The position numbers and the translations under genes were made by a program. 38,817 nucleotides of DNA from the NCBI GenBank assembly GCA_003144275.1, contig NJBF01000037.1:1-38817 (forward strand). Reading direction: 5' to 3'. Positions 1-10,500 of this stretch are shown here, one piece after another. Within the stretch, counting starts at the first letter, position 1, and each line of letters begins with the position of its first letter. A model generated the notes under the pieces. That model saw only the letters and a list, made by a program, of their open reading frames with translations. It had not been told where the DNA came from and did no database searches. This DNA is from Candidatus Heimdallarchaeota archaeon B3_Heim. GTDB lineage: Archaea > Asgardarchaeota > Heimdallarchaeia > Hodarchaeales > Hodarchaeaceae.

Positions 1-126
1 CCAGATCCCCAAGTAGTCCCAATGGAAAGCACTCCTTCTCTGGTTGCTCCCCTGCCGGATAGCGGATGTGTGACTCATCCTGTCCAGAACTAGTTTTTAA
101 CTAGTTGTCTGACAAATTTAGTCATG
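1..126 (+). mobile_element. Right-hand end of a repeated MITE-like element (copy 1, partial)
   Basis: Positions 13-126 match the right part of the element present in full at 19131-19497 and, inverted, at 22165-22527. The shared sequence runs to the same terminal inverted repeat and ends in CATG at 123-126. The hairpin near the end (88-106) keeps its pairing although one base pair differs from the other copies (G-C here, T-A there). The peptide frame that is open in the other copies is closed here by a TAG in this hairpin. The left half lies outside the window or is missing. I see no gene between 127 and 257, only the 3' flank of the TPR gene. Confidence 0.75.
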
Positions 127-257
127 AAAAAAGTACCAAGATATTTCCTAGGATTCTAAAACCTGCGAAATTCATTCACGACCCAATAGTACGAATGGTC
201 AAATTCCCATTTTGCTTCTACTTTCTACATCCCTTGTGGAATTTCATCCATTATGAT

Positions 258-1808
258 TTAATCTTGCTGATGTTCGCTGATTAATTTCTGTGCTTTTTTG
301 AGATAATCTTCAATTTGTACTTTTTCAATTCGCTCTTTTACGGAAATAGCAGCATCCCACTTCTGAAATTCTCTTTCGATTTGCATCATCTCAAAACTAA
401 CCTTATCTTGCAAACGGTGGAGTTTATTGATATTAGCATCCTTTTTGACTTGTTCCAGAATGGCTAACGCTTTTTCAATCTTTCCATCGACAATTAACAT
501 CTTGGCCTTTAATAGTGAAAATTCTACGAGTTTAGGGGAAAATTTCAGAGTATCTGCCATCTGAATATGGTCATCGAGTAATTGTTGTGCTTCTACCATT
601 ATCTTTTTGTCTTCTGTGAGCTTAAATTCTTCTATATATAATTCTATGAGATGAGATACCACCAGGAAAGAGAAATCCTTGTCGGAAGTAGGCAAGATTT
701 GTGCATGTTTCGGATACCTTTCACTGTTTGCGTCTTCTAAGAGTTTATGGAATATTTGTTGAGCATGGCCTTTATCGATAAATCGGGAGCTAGATTTCAA
801 GAAGATAGCTTTAGCTAAAGAACCGTGGAGTTTCACTACTTCGTTACTTGTAGTTTTGCTAAATTCTTGGAATTTTTGATTACACTCATGTGCTTTCGGA
901 CGATTTTTTGATTCGACATAAAGAAACACTAGAGGAAGATAGCAGTATGAAAGTATCATTGGATTTCCAATTTCAACGGATGAATCAAATGCTTCTCTTA
1001 AGATCTCTTCAGCTTGTTCTATTTCCCCTTGTTGGTAAAACATCAAGCCTGTTAAGGAATTTACCACATTTAAACCTTGTATGTCACTAATTGATCTAAA
1101 TAATGCTAATACCTCAGAAAATTTTTCTTTAGCTTCTTTAAACTCTCCTTTATGCAAAGAATACTGTCCTTGCCATGTCCCTATCCAAGCCATTCCTTGT
1201 TTGGCATCAATCGTCTGAAAAATCTTCAGACTTTCTTCAAGTAATTCATAGTACTTGGTAATGTTTCCCTTCTCTCTTTCTATAAAGGCTGAGTAATATA
1301 AACACTTAGCTTTGATGAATTGGTTCGATTCATTGACTTTCAGACTTTTTTGGAAATATTTTGCTGCAGAGTTATTCTTAAATTCATAATAATGAGCCAT
1401 TCCGATTAAGAAATAGAGAAAAGAACTCCAAAAGGAGAGAAATTTAGAATTTTCTGAAAACTCTAATTTTTGCTGTTCTACTATGGATATTGTAGTAAAT
1501 CCTTTATTAATTGCTTCAGTGATATTACCTCGAGTAATGTGCAAATTTATAATCGAAGTTTGGTAAATTAAGCTTGAAATTGTATAATGCTTAGTAATAT
1601 CGGGTTTAGAAATTTTTTCGATGGTCTCTTTAGCATCCTTGACTTTTCCAAGTCGAATTAATGCTCTAGTGTGATAAGAGACACAGATGGCCTTTTCAAG
1701 GTCGCTCAGTTTTGTTGATGAGTGATTATATCTTAATTCATCGATTTCTTCTAGAAGTAATGAGTAGTCACCTGTTACATAAAGATGTTCCAGAGTTTCT
1801 TGATTCAT
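258..1808 (-). CDS. Tetratricopeptide-repeat (TPR) protein
   Basis: A 516-residue, almost entirely helical protein with no signal peptide or membrane segment. Many tandem helix pairs of about 34-40 residues carry the small and aromatic residues typical of TPR units, for example around residues 130-180 (A-x2-Y-F-x-K-S-L) and 255-275 (Q-x-G-E-I-E-Q-A-E). The architecture suggests a cytosolic protein-protein interaction scaffold, like the TPR halves of archaeal and bacterial signalling regulators, but I see no catalytic or DNA-binding domain fused to it. It stands alone, convergent with the mobile-element end on its left and in the same direction as adaB on its right, with an 89-bp gap. The partner cannot be read from the sequence. 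Confidence 0.8.
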   Translation of the reverse strand: MNQETLEHLYVTGDYSLLLEEIDELRYNHSSTKLSDLEKAICVSYHTRALIRLGKVKDAKETIEKISKPDITKHYTISSLIYQTSIINLHITRGNITEAINKGFTTISIVEQQKLEFSENSKFLSFWSSFLYFLIGMAHYYEFKNNSAAKYFQKSLKVNESNQFIKAKCLYYSAFIEREKGNITKYYELLEESLKIFQTIDAKQGMAWIGTWQGQYSLHKGEFKEAKEKFSEVLALFRSISDIQGLNVVNSLTGLMFYQQGEIEQAEEILREAFDSSVEIGNPMILSYCYLPLVFLYVESKNRPKAHECNQKFQEFSKTTSNEVVKLHGSLAKAIFLKSSSRFIDKGHAQQIFHKLLEDANSERYPKHAQILPTSDKDFSFLVVSHLIELYIEEFKLTEDKKIMVEAQQLLDDHIQMADTLKFSPKLVEFSLLKAKMLIVDGKIEKALAILEQVKKDANINKLHRLQDKVSFEMMQIEREFQKWDAAISVKERIEKVQIEDYLKKAQKLISEHQQD

Positions 1809-1897
1809 CTAAAAACCTCTTATCTCATACTTGTTTTCTTAGAAAACCTAAAAAAACAGTTTTTACCCCATCTGTGCCAATATCAAATACATTATTG

Positions 1898-2548
1898 TCA
1901 AGATAAGAAATTCATTAAGTCTTGACTAATAAATTTGCCTTTTTCTCCACTTTCTAGTTTTAATAGTTTCTTTTTTATTGGGAGTCCACCTCCATACCCA
2001 ATAGGTGCACCATCTGATCCAATGACACGGTGACAGGGAACAATAATTGCAATTCCATTCTGTCCATTTGCATTTCCTACCGCTCGAACCGCTCCAGGGC
2101 GCCCGATCTTCTGTGCAATATCCATATAAGAAACAGTTTCCCCATATTTTATATCTAACAGTGCTTTCCAGACCTTTAATTGAAATTCAGATCCCCTGAT
2201 ATCTAATGGGACTGTAAAAGATTTCAATATTCCTTCTAAGTAAGCTTTCAATTGCATTTCAGCGAGTTCAATAATGTCTGTTGTACCGTACGAAATATTT
2301 TTCCCAAAATAGTTCTTTATTCGGTTGATTATCTTGGGAAAACTTTTTCGGTATTTGAAATCCATCAGACACAGGCCTTGTGTAGTACTTCCAAACATCA
2401 TTATTCCTATGGATGTTTTCACCTCTTTAAATGTTAAATGTGCCATTTCATTGGATTGATAGGCCCGAGAAGAAGGTTGAGGAGGCTTCAATACTACTTT
2501 ATCCGTCATTTCAATGTTTTCTAGATTTTTCATTTTCAATTTCCCCAT
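1898..2548 (-). CDS. ogt: Methylated-DNA--protein-cysteine methyltransferase (AdaB/Ogt type)
   Basis: Suicide repair enzyme that moves a methyl group from O6-methylguanine or O4-methylthymine in DNA to its own cysteine. The active-site motif PCHRV is at residues 171-175 (acceptor Cys172). It is preceded by the DNA-binding helix with Arg-Ala-Val-Gly-Asn-Ala near 155-160 and followed by the G-G-G-L-P-x-K-K-x2-L-L region. The N-terminal RNase-H-like domain covers roughly residues 35-115. The start is ambiguous. The longest frame begins inside the 3' end of adaA (38-bp overlap), while an ATG at 2509, one base after the adaA stop, gives 203 residues. Either way the two genes are translationally coupled and together reproduce the domain set of the single-chain Ada protein. 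Confidence 0.93.
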   Translation of the reverse strand: MGKLKMKNLENIEMTDKVVLKPPQPSSRAYQSNEMAHLTFKEVKTSIGIMMFGSTTQGLCLMDFKYRKSFPKIINRIKNYFGKNISYGTTDIIELAEMQLKAYLEGILKSFTVPLDIRGSEFQLKVWKALLDIKYGETVSYMDIAQKIGRPGAVRAVGNANGQNGIAIIVPCHRVIGSDGAPIGYGGGLPIKKKLLKLESGEKGKFISQDLMNFLS

Positions 2549-3053
2549 ATTGTTTTTTGTACGCTAGTTTAAAGCCTTTAACTGATTGATAACCGACCAT
2601 AGAGGCTACTTCAGTTACTTTTCCTCCAGTAGATAACAATTCCTTTGCTTTATTAAGCCGTATAGTTCGATGGAAATCTTTGATCAACATCCCATATTGA
2701 TCCTTAAAATATCTCCTTATGGTACTAATATCTTGATTAACTAAATTAGCTAATTCAGTATCTGGAACTCGTCTATCAAAATTTTCACTTAAATATGCTT
2801 TCACATCTTCTACCCAGTCAGGATTATAAAATGGAGCATTTAATGGATGACATCGTTTGCAGGGGTTATAACCGCACTTTAGAGCTTCACTAGATGAAAA
2901 GACAAATACTACATTATTTTTTAGTGGTAATCTGGCTTTACAGGAGGGTAAGCAGAATATTTTTGTTGTTTTTACACACGGAAAAAACATTCCATCGAAA
3001 GAAGTATCATTTTCTCTAATCTTCTTGTACATAAAATCAAAGGAATATTTCAT
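2511..3053 (-). CDS. adaA: AdaA: methylphosphotriester-DNA methyltransferase / AraC-type regulator
   Basis: A 180-residue protein equal to the N-terminal half of Ada. Residues 1-75 form the Ada zinc domain: F-D-G-M-F-F near 19-24, then V-K-T-T-x-I-F-C-L-P-S-C (Cys34, Cys38) and P-C-K-R-C (Cys65, Cys68). These are the four zinc ligands, the first being the methyl acceptor for Sp-methylphosphotriesters. Residues 80-172 are an AraC/XylS helix-turn-helix domain (around R-L-N-K-A-K-E-L-L and V-A-S-M-V-G-Y-Q-S). In the known family, methylation of the first Cys turns the protein into an activator of its own operon. It is upstream of and overlaps ogt/adaB, so an alkylation-induced operon is likely. 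The ATG start matches the usual family N-terminus. Confidence 0.92.
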   Translation of the reverse strand: MKYSFDFMYKKIRENDTSFDGMFFPCVKTTKIFCLPSCKARLPLKNNVVFVFSSSEALKCGYNPCKRCHPLNAPFYNPDWVEDVKAYLSENFDRRVPDTELANLVNQDISTIRRYFKDQYGMLIKDFHRTIRLNKAKELLSTGGKVTEVASMVGYQSVKGFKLAYKKQYGEIENEKSRKH

Positions 3054-3188
3054 TAATTAACGTAAAATCAAATCTATTTTTATATTTTTTGATTTGAAGA
3101 AAGAATTCAAGGAAAAAATCGGGTAGGCAATTTTTAATCGGCTTAATAGAAAATTAAAAAACGATTTTTTCATGAAAAGAATTTATAT

Positions 3189-3440
3189 TTACAAAAACTC
3201 CACTAATTTGATGAAATTTGAAATTAAAGGTTGATTTTCGACTATGTTTTTATTTTTATCATCCAAAGCTGAACCAATAGCGACACCAACCGCTACACCA
3301 GTTCCAGTACCCACTCCTATTCCGAGCGCAAGATTCCCAAACGCAATTCCGTAAACTATCCCTAAAACTACCCCAAAACATATCCCTAACGCGATTCCAA
3401 TACCTAATTTACTTTCTTGATTTGAATTGTTATTATTCAT
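3189..3440 (-). CDS. Small glycine-zipper membrane protein
   Basis: An 83-residue protein with a polar Asn-rich N-terminus (residues 1-12), a hydrophobic Gly/Ala/Val-rich core (13-57) and a short polar tail. The core is built of G-x-G/G-x-A steps every 2-4 residues, the pattern of glycine-zipper helices that pack tightly in membranes, and probably forms two helices. No family-defining catalytic residues are visible. It is monocistronic with about 250 bp to agmatinase on its upstream side. The low-complexity composition is shared with many unrelated small membrane peptides, so function is unassigned. Confidence 0.6.
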   Translation of the reverse strand: MNNNNSNQESKLGIGIALGICFGVVLGIVYGIAFGNLALGIGVGTGTGVAVGVAIGSALDDKNKNIVENQPLISNFIKLVEFL

Positions 3441-3686
3441 ATTGATTCTCTCTGAAGGTATTTCTTCATAATGAGATATTCTTAACGAATTAGCTTAAAG
3501 GTGAAATTGATATAAACTGATTGGTAGCGGAAGAATTGTCTAATTTCATCAAGTGAGGGTTGACTGGTCCCAGGCGGAAATTGATTTACTTATGATTAGG
3601 TAAAATTGTTTTCCAAGAGGAAAACGATTTCCTATTCATAACCTCGATAGGGCCCTTGCGGATTTCCTTTCTTCTCCAAATTATTC

Positions 3687-4688
3687 TTATGTAGAACAAG
3701 ATTCTGAGAGGAGACACAATATCTCGTAGATCATTGTTGCAGCTACCAGTGCTGTATTGCCTGAGGGATCAAAAGAGGGAGAAACTTCAACAAGATCTCC
3801 TCCAACAAGATTTAAACCTCGTAATCCTCTTAATAACATTTGAGCATCAAATGTAGATATTCCTCCTACCTCTGGTGTGCCTGTTCCTGGGGCATAGGCT
3901 GGATCTAGGCTATCAATGTCAAAAGAGATATAAGTGGGACTATTACCTACTTTTTTTCGTGTTTCATTAATTATAGCATTTACTCCCTGTTCCATGAATT
4001 CTTCGATAAAAACGACACGCATTCCTGATTCATGAGAGTATTTCCAACCTTCTTCCGAATTCTGAGCTCCACGAATGCCAATTTGAATTGTTTTCGCAGG
4101 ATCAAGAAGGCCTTCCTCAACTGCACGACGGAATGGTGTTCCATGTGTGAACTTATATCCCATTTCCTCATCACATGTGTCAGTATGCGCATCAATATGA
4201 ATTAACCCAATTGGTTGATCTTTGGCAATTGCTCGAAAGATCGGTAAGCAGATAGAATGGTCCCCTCCAACACTCATTGGAATTACCCCACCTGCATGAA
4301 CTTTATTGTAAAACTGAGTGATATCGTTATGAGCGTCTTGGATACTATAATAATGTGTAATGGGTACATCTCCTACGTCGGCAATACGACAATTCTTGTA
4401 AGGATTGATTCGTGTGGCATGGTGAATAGAGCGCATCATACTCGACATATTACGGATCTCACGCGGACCATCACGAGCACCAGGTCGATTTTCAACTGCC
4501 CCATCATAAGGTACTCCAATGATTGCGATATCTAAGTTTGATAGATCAGTAATATAAGGTGTTCGCATGAAAGTGGAGATACCAGTAAAGCGAGGAAGAG
4601 ACATTTTTTGGTAAAAATCGTCAGATTGATTTTTTGATTTTCTTTTCTTTTGAGGAGATTCGTTTTTCATTTTCATTCCACTTTCCAT
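3687..4688 (-). CDS. speB: Agmatinase / arginase-family ureohydrolase
   Basis: Binuclear manganese hydrolase; agmatinase converts agmatine to putrescine and urea. The family metal motifs are all present: G-G-D-H-S, I-D-A-H-T-D-T, and the S-F-D-I-D-S-L-D-P-A-Y-A-P-G-T-G-T-P block near the C-terminal third. The length (about 333 residues) is normal, with a basic Lys-rich N-terminal extension of about 25 residues before the conserved fold. A TTG at 4691 could also start it, but the ATG at 4688 is preferred. The motif set fits agmatinase better than arginase or formimidoylglutamase, though substrate within the family cannot be fixed by eye. In archaea this enzyme usually serves polyamine synthesis. 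It is divergent from the DUF4332 gene. Confidence 0.92.
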   Translation of the reverse strand: MESGMKMKNESPQKKRKSKNQSDDFYQKMSLPRFTGISTFMRTPYITDLSNLDIAIIGVPYDGAVENRPGARDGPREIRNMSSMMRSIHHATRINPYKNCRIADVGDVPITHYYSIQDAHNDITQFYNKVHAGGVIPMSVGGDHSICLPIFRAIAKDQPIGLIHIDAHTDTCDEEMGYKFTHGTPFRRAVEEGLLDPAKTIQIGIRGAQNSEEGWKYSHESGMRVVFIEEFMEQGVNAIINETRKKVGNSPTYISFDIDSLDPAYAPGTGTPEVGGISTFDAQMLLRGLRGLNLVGGDLVEVSPSFDPSGNTALVAATMIYEILCLLSESCST

Positions 4689-4769
4689 CAATTATCATCA
4701 TTGTGAAATAACACGTTTCAAGAACAATTTTAAATTGTTTTGTATCAGTGCTCAAGAAGACCTTAGCGA

Positions 4770-5501
4770 ATGAATTGGGATTGTATTGTTATGGATGAAA
4801 AGGTGTTCCGAGAGTTTTTAAAGAAATCAGGAAGGCAATCAAACGTCATTGAAAAATATGTCTTATTTGTCATACAATTTGAGGATTATCTCGCAATTCA
4901 AACGCAAGGGAAGGAGGAACTAACGTTTACGACGGAATCTCTTGTAAATTACATTTCAGATTATGAAAGTACAACGAAGAAGTCAACACGAACCATATTG
5001 TATGCATTGATTCAATATTTTAAAGCAACAAAAAACGATTTAATGTATAAAATCGCATTAGAATTAAGAGAAACACGAAAGGTGAAGAAAGCTCCTTTTT
5101 TATTGAAGAAGATTCTAGGAATTGAGTCTAAATATATAGAACAGTTGAGTACCTTAGGAATCAAGAATGTCAACGATATGATTACTGCAGGAAGATCACC
5201 GAAACGTAGAAGGGTTTTAGTAGAAAAAACCGATATTCCGTATGATGTGATCGTAGAGCTTGTAAAAATATCAGATTTAACTCGAGTCGGTTATGTCAAG
5301 GAAAAACTGACAAGATTATACTTTAATGCAGGTGTACAAACACCTGCAGATCTCAGTGAGTGGGACGCTGCTGCTCTTCATAACCACTTCGAGCAGTACA
5401 TCAAAAATTCAGGTTGGGATGGTATGGTTCCTTATCTTTCTGATCTAAGGAGCAATATTGCAAATGCTAAGAAACTAAAATCAATTGTTGAGTACGAGTA
5501 A
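4770..5501 (+). CDS. DUF4332-type helix-hairpin-helix protein with an integrase-like N-terminal helical domain
   Basis: 243 residues. The C-terminal half (about 110-220) has two tandem helix-hairpin-helix units of the DUF4332 kind: L-G-I-x4-I-x-Q-L-S-T-L-G-I-K then L-x2-A-G-V-Q-T-P-A-D-L, joined by a helix ending in I-S-D-L-T-R-V. The N-terminal half (about 10-100) is helical and resembles the SAM-like core-binding domain of tyrosine recombinases, but no recombinase catalytic domain follows. Both halves suggest nucleic-acid binding without sequence-visible catalysis. A second in-frame ATG at 4791 could be the start. It converges with the protease gene, whose stop lies 4 bp away. Confidence 0.65.
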   Translation: MNWDCIVMDEKVFREFLKKSGRQSNVIEKYVLFVIQFEDYLAIQTQGKEELTFTTESLVNYISDYESTTKKSTRTILYALIQYFKATKNDLMYKIALELRETRKVKKAPFLLKKILGIESKYIEQLSTLGIKNVNDMITAGRSPKRRRVLVEKTDIPYDVIVELVKISDLTRVGYVKEKLTRLYFNAGVQTPADLSEWDAAALHNHFEQYIKNSGWDGMVPYLSDLRSNIANAKKLKSIVEYE

Positions 5502-5504
5502 TGA

Positions 5505-7142
5505 TCATTTATTCCTCAAGAAAGGATTGGATTTTCTTAGTTTTTTTTTCAGAGAAATAGTCCATATAATTTCTTCTTTTTTTTTGAATTTGACAAAAAA
5601 AATCCCAATGATCAGTTGAATAGGAAACAGTGTATAACCCGAAGTACGATTTGTGGTAGTTGCTATTCGTGTTTGGATTATGGAGATGGTAATGTTCGTC
5701 AATGGACCAATACCAAAATCGACGGAATCAGTTGGCGTATGGTTCAACATGTAACTGGTAATGAAATACGATTCATCAAGTGAATCACAGGAAAAATCGC
5801 TATTAATGATCTCATTTGATTCATCGTGAAGATTTTGGTAGAATTGCCACCCGTTGGAATCATGAATAACAAGAGAGACACCTATAGCCTGAAGAGGGGC
5901 TTTTTTTATTTGGAGTGTAAATTTATCAGGTAGCTCCTTTAGTTTCAAAACATGGAAACCATAATAGCGAAGTAAGATGGTTTTGTTATGAATGGGAAAT
6001 TCATTCGCGATGTTAAAGCCAGATATTTGAGCGTTTAACTGTGAAAAGCCGTAAAGGTTATTCGCTACTTCAGGTTTATCGATTGTTACTGCGGTAATCC
6101 AATTTAAGTAGAGTTCATTGAATGTGACATTATAACCAGACGATTGAAGAACATTCTCAATACCTTTAGGACCATCAGCTGGCTCTTTGACTAATTTACG
6201 AAGGGTATCCAAACCATATTTTTCTGCAAGGTAGAAGGTAAATAGATATGCACTTCCATAATCGATAGCTCTGGGCATTCCCTCCTCGCTGTATACATTA
6301 AAATATAAGAGTGAATCTTCTGGAAGTGGAAGAAAATCTGCCACACGTGATGTTAGATTGGAATACGATGTTAGATAACCTGAATGGTACGTGGCATATT
6401 CTGCTAATCCCTCTAGAGTGAAGTGGGGCTCATCAAACTCATTGTTAAACCAAATAAGATGATGGAACTCATGCGCAATGGTGGTATGTAAATAAAATAG
6501 CCATTGAGATAGTTGGTAGTAGATGTAAATCATTTCGCATTCATTGCTGTAATCCAAAACTTGTTCGTTTCTCTGAGAATAGTAAGATGTCCAATTACGA
6601 GAAAGTAAAATAACAATTCTAGGGTCACCATCGATATCCCCTAAAGTTCCATTGGGATGGCCCGCTAAATCTGTAACTCCTGGATAGATTATATTGTCAA
6701 ATTCAGAGCAGATCGATTCTGCAAGCATATATACATTTGATTCTTCAAGCTCCGAAATGCAGCTATTCTCCAAAAAAACATAGCAATACATCCCAACACC
6801 AAATATTGTTGCGTTTATTAGATAGTATATTGAATCAGTGAAATCCCAAGACCAGAAGGTACGCTGATAGCCAACCTCAAAGGTTTCGCTGTACCGAATT
6901 GAAAACGGCACTCTTTTAGAAGATTCGAACGTCCTAGAATCCTGACCATAATGAGAGGGTTTGACAACATCGAAAGGTTGAATTATGGTCTCCATCTGTC
7001 TTTGAGTGGGAAAAATATGTGCCTGTGTTTTACCTGTGATTAGTAAACCATTTTGAGTGACTAGACTCAAGAATAAAAAAATAACAGTAAAAATTATTCG
7101 TATCTGCACTCCTTCACCTTTGTTGTGTATTAAATCCAACAT
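5505..7142 (-). CDS. Secreted zinc metalloprotease, M30 (hyicolysin)-like
   Basis: A signal peptide at the N-terminus is followed by a gluzincin-type catalytic domain with the zinc site HEFHH at residues 224-228 and the downstream helix E-G-L-A-E-Y-A at 244-250, whose Glu is the likely third zinc ligand. The spacing and the W-F-N-N after HEFHH resemble peptidase family M30. The C-terminal 200 residues look like a beta-rich accessory domain, and a hydrophobic stretch near 505-517 followed by a Lys-rich tail may anchor the protein to the membrane. A GTG at 7109, preceded by AAGGTGA at good spacing, is a better-supported start than the ATG at 7142 and gives a cleaner signal peptide. It is divergent from the receptor-like gene across a 385-bp gap. 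Confidence 0.85.
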   Translation of the reverse strand: MLDLIHNKGEGVQIRIIFTVIFLFLSLVTQNGLLITGKTQAHIFPTQRQMETIIQPFDVVKPSHYGQDSRTFESSKRVPFSIRYSETFEVGYQRTFWSWDFTDSIYYLINATIFGVGMYCYVFLENSCISELEESNVYMLAESICSEFDNIIYPGVTDLAGHPNGTLGDIDGDPRIVILLSRNWTSYYSQRNEQVLDYSNECEMIYIYYQLSQWLFYLHTTIAHEFHHLIWFNNEFDEPHFTLEGLAEYATYHSGYLTSYSNLTSRVADFLPLPEDSLLYFNVYSEEGMPRAIDYGSAYLFTFYLAEKYGLDTLRKLVKEPADGPKGIENVLQSSGYNVTFNELYLNWITAVTIDKPEVANNLYGFSQLNAQISGFNIANEFPIHNKTILLRYYGFHVLKLKELPDKFTLQIKKAPLQAIGVSLVIHDSNGWQFYQNLHDESNEIINSDFSCDSLDESYFITSYMLNHTPTDSVDFGIGPLTNITISIIQTRIATTTNRTSGYTLFPIQLIIGIFFVKFKKKEEIIWTISLKKKLRKSNPFLRNK

Positions 7143-7527
7143 CAGGTGGATATGAATAATCGTTGGGTATAATAATCTACATTTTCGAACAGTCGTTCGA
7201 AATTTTATTCCAATTTAATCAATAAATAAAGAGATTGTAATCGCAATGCCTGGCCAACAGGTGTAACTGAGTGTATGACATTAAGGCCTATTCATTCAGG
7301 CCACGATATCTTAAAATCAGGATTAAGTGAATCTTGAGAAAATTCATGAGTCTTCTCCATAACAGAGTGAGGAATGTCTCCCATTGCTTCACAAGAATTA
7401 ATTCTGAACTCATTGTGTATTTTTAATTAGAGGAATGTTATGCTTTTCGTAGTATATTATTGAGGAAACTTCAAATAGAATAACACCTCTTCGTATGTAG
7501 AATAGATTAGAATCTTAAATAAATAGG
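7143..7527. other. Divergent intergenic region, 385 bp
   Basis: This gap separates the protease and the receptor-like gene, so it must hold both promoters. It contains the perfect inverted repeat at 7183-7202. On the minus strand between about 7290 and 7430 a short open frame of about 40 codons (ending I-S-W-P-E, stop near 7290) has protein-like composition but no start and no recognisable family; it may be a gene remnant. Nothing else is supported. Confidence 0.4.
7183..7202. promoter_or_regulatory. Perfect 8-bp inverted repeat, candidate operator
   Basis: TTTCGAAC and GTTCGAAA flank a 4-base AGTC spacer. It lies about 40-95 bp upstream of the two possible protease starts, a typical position for a dimeric regulator. 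A terminator is less likely because no gene ends here. Confidence 0.4.
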
Positions 7528-10500
7528 TTGAATGCATTGCTTTTGTCTAGGATACATAAACAAGCTAGATCTATGGTCTTTTGCCTCCTGATTATATTCA
7601 TTATAATCCCAGCTCTTAATTTGAATGAATATAATGATTCTAATAATCATATTTTTGATTTTAATTCAATACCATCATTAACTGATAATAATGAAGATCA
7701 TTATCTGGAAATTGAGCTGAAAAACCCCTTTTTCTCTATTCAACCCTTTCAACAACCTCGCATTCTCTTTGTTGTAGATAATCCCATTTCTCTAAATGTA
7801 GATAAAGATGTACGCTTTTTTGATTTTATGAACAAGTCTTTAAATTACAATGTTGTGTGTCATGAATCCAATGATTCGTATTCATATGAAAATTTTGACG
7901 CTATAGTAATTTCAAGTTCAGTGGGTGAAGAAAGTACCGTTGATTCATTATCGAACGTACCTATCCCGATTTTTACGATGCAAGCTGGTCATAATAATGA
8001 GTTCCAGTTGGGAGATGACTTTAGTATCAAGGATTCCGATAAATTTTATATTAACGATGGCGATCATTATGTTTCCCAAAATTTCGACAATAAAAGTTTT
8101 TTCACTGTATATGGAGCTGCAGATCCTATTGGGTATATTTATGATTACACTGCCGTGCCTATTGGCGCGGAAATTAACCCAATTGCTGTTAGAGTTGTCA
8201 AGAAAGAATCTGTTTACTTTCAAGAAGATGCAGTATGGTTAGTATTAGACAAAGGAGACAAAGATTGGAATTTAACTGCTTCTCCCGAAAGAAGAGCTTT
8301 TTGGGGGGCATATTTGGGGAATTCTCTCACTCTAAGTGGTTGGGAAAGTTGGAATCGCACTTTAAGTTGGATCCTTTATGATGACATTCCTGGAAATTCA
8401 ACCATCAAAGTAGAGGTCCTCGATCTAGATAATAAGACTGTTTCTAATGCTCAAGTCACTCTTACTGACTCTGGAAATCACTCTGTAAGTTGGAGTCAGA
8501 ATACCTCAAGTTATGGCTACACTACTTTTTCAAATGTTCCTTTTGGCTACTACAATATTACTGTGGAGTATGAAGATTCCATTAATACTGATTTACAATT
8601 TCTTGAGGTCGCAGGCGAGCGTACATACGATATAGAACCATTTTTATCTTATACCGTTCAAATAGATGAATATAGTGATAATGATCCCCCGATTATTACC
8701 GATATTCAGTTTAATCCCCTCAATTCAAATTTTTCTGCAAGTATCTATGATGTAAGTAATATAGATCATGTAAATCTAAGTTTAACTGTCAGAGATTCTT
8801 CTAATGGTAGCTTACTGCGGGATACTGTCTATAACATGGTATCACGGAATAATCTCCTCTATTTTAATGATAGTGCCTTGCAAGGATTACCTCTCACTGG
8901 ATTAAGTGTGCTGTATAACATCACTGCAACTGATGTAGCATTAAACATAGAAGTATCAGAAAATAAGTTCTTCACTCTTGGTGATCTAAATGCACCAATA
9001 GTCAATAGTTATAATGTTACTGACAATGAAGATGGCTCATTAGTATTTTACGCAAATATAACTGATACTGAGAGTCTGGTTCAGGATGTAGTTTTAAGAA
9101 TTAATGATACATATGAAAATATGTACGTGAATGCATCTGGATACTGGATTTTTGAAAAACCTGCCCACTTTGGGCTAGTATTGAACTATTCAATATTTTC
9201 TGCAACTGATAGCGTTGGGAATGTGAACAACGACAGTATTAATCCGAATTTTGGATTAATTACACCTCAAGATTCTGTAGAACCTTTGATTTATGCTGTT
9301 AGTGATACTCTTGATACTCATGAAGAAGGCTTCGTGACTTTTAGGGCTACTGTCGAAGAATCAAATGAATTCCAGAGTGGAATAAATGTAAGTAGTGTTT
9401 CAGTACTGCTTTCAATATTTAATGGTACATTGTGGGATAATGATACTTTTTATCCAATGACGGCACTCGGGGTAATCACATACGAATTTGAATACCATTT
9501 TCGCTATAATGATACTGTGGTTTATCAAATAGTTGCAGCAGATTTAGCAAGAAATTTGAATTTTGGGGATGAACATAATGACACGATAGATGACAATGCT
9601 ATCCCCAAATTATCCTTTAATGCTCAAGAGTTTGGTAATGGAGTTGTCGAATTTAATTCTACAGTAGTCGACTGGCCATATAATGCAACAGTTGTCACTC
9701 TCCACTTCACCCAGGACTATTTTGGAACCTGGTCTAATGTTTCAATGACTAATATTACTGAGAATTTATACATTTTTCAGGTGTCAAATTTTGACTTTCG
9801 ACTTCAAGATGTTTGGTATTATACGACTGCTATTGATCAATCTTCCAATTTATACGAACCTACATCAGATCAATACCAGAAGGTTGAATTAAGCGATATT
9901 ATTGCACCGCAAATATTCTTTATTATAGAAAATTCCACCTCAATCGATGGTCAAATTTTCATTACTTCATGGGCAAATGATCCTTATGGAGATACCCCTA
10001 ATATAAACAACACGTTTTACATTAATTTTACAAAACAAGGGGTTACTAGTCAATATGAAATGAACTATGATTCATTCTATTTCTATAAATTCAATCATGT
10101 ATTCAATTATAATGATGAAATCAACATCGAAATCTGGACAACAGATAGTGTAGGTAATATCGGAAAAATTGACCGTACTATAATAATAGGTGATTTTTCA
10201 GCCCCAAAGATTTTGAATACAGGTATATTTGAATACCAAAATGGTACTGTGACGTTTTGGGCAGAAGTTATAGAATTTTCAACTGGGAGTGGTCTTCCTG
10301 CGGAAAAATCCTCCGTCAAACTCGAATATGTATTTATTTCCAGCTTTAATGTATCTATGTCGTGGAATGGCTCTGAAAATGTATATATCTATACTGTATC
10401 GGGTTTTGTACCTGGAAATGCCTTTACTTATCGAGTGAGTGCGTTTGACAACAGTAATAATTCTGCTGTTACTTTTTGGAATAAAGAGAATATTGAAGAT

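Noticed and set aside
127..257. Open plus-strand frame after the element end containing F-I-H-D-P-I, vaguely like HD-domain phosphohydrolases
   Set aside because: Too short and without other motifs; it runs into the antisense of the TPR gene.
4257..4535. Plus-strand frame opposite agmatinase
   Set aside because: It is entirely inside the conserved agmatinase motifs on the other strand.
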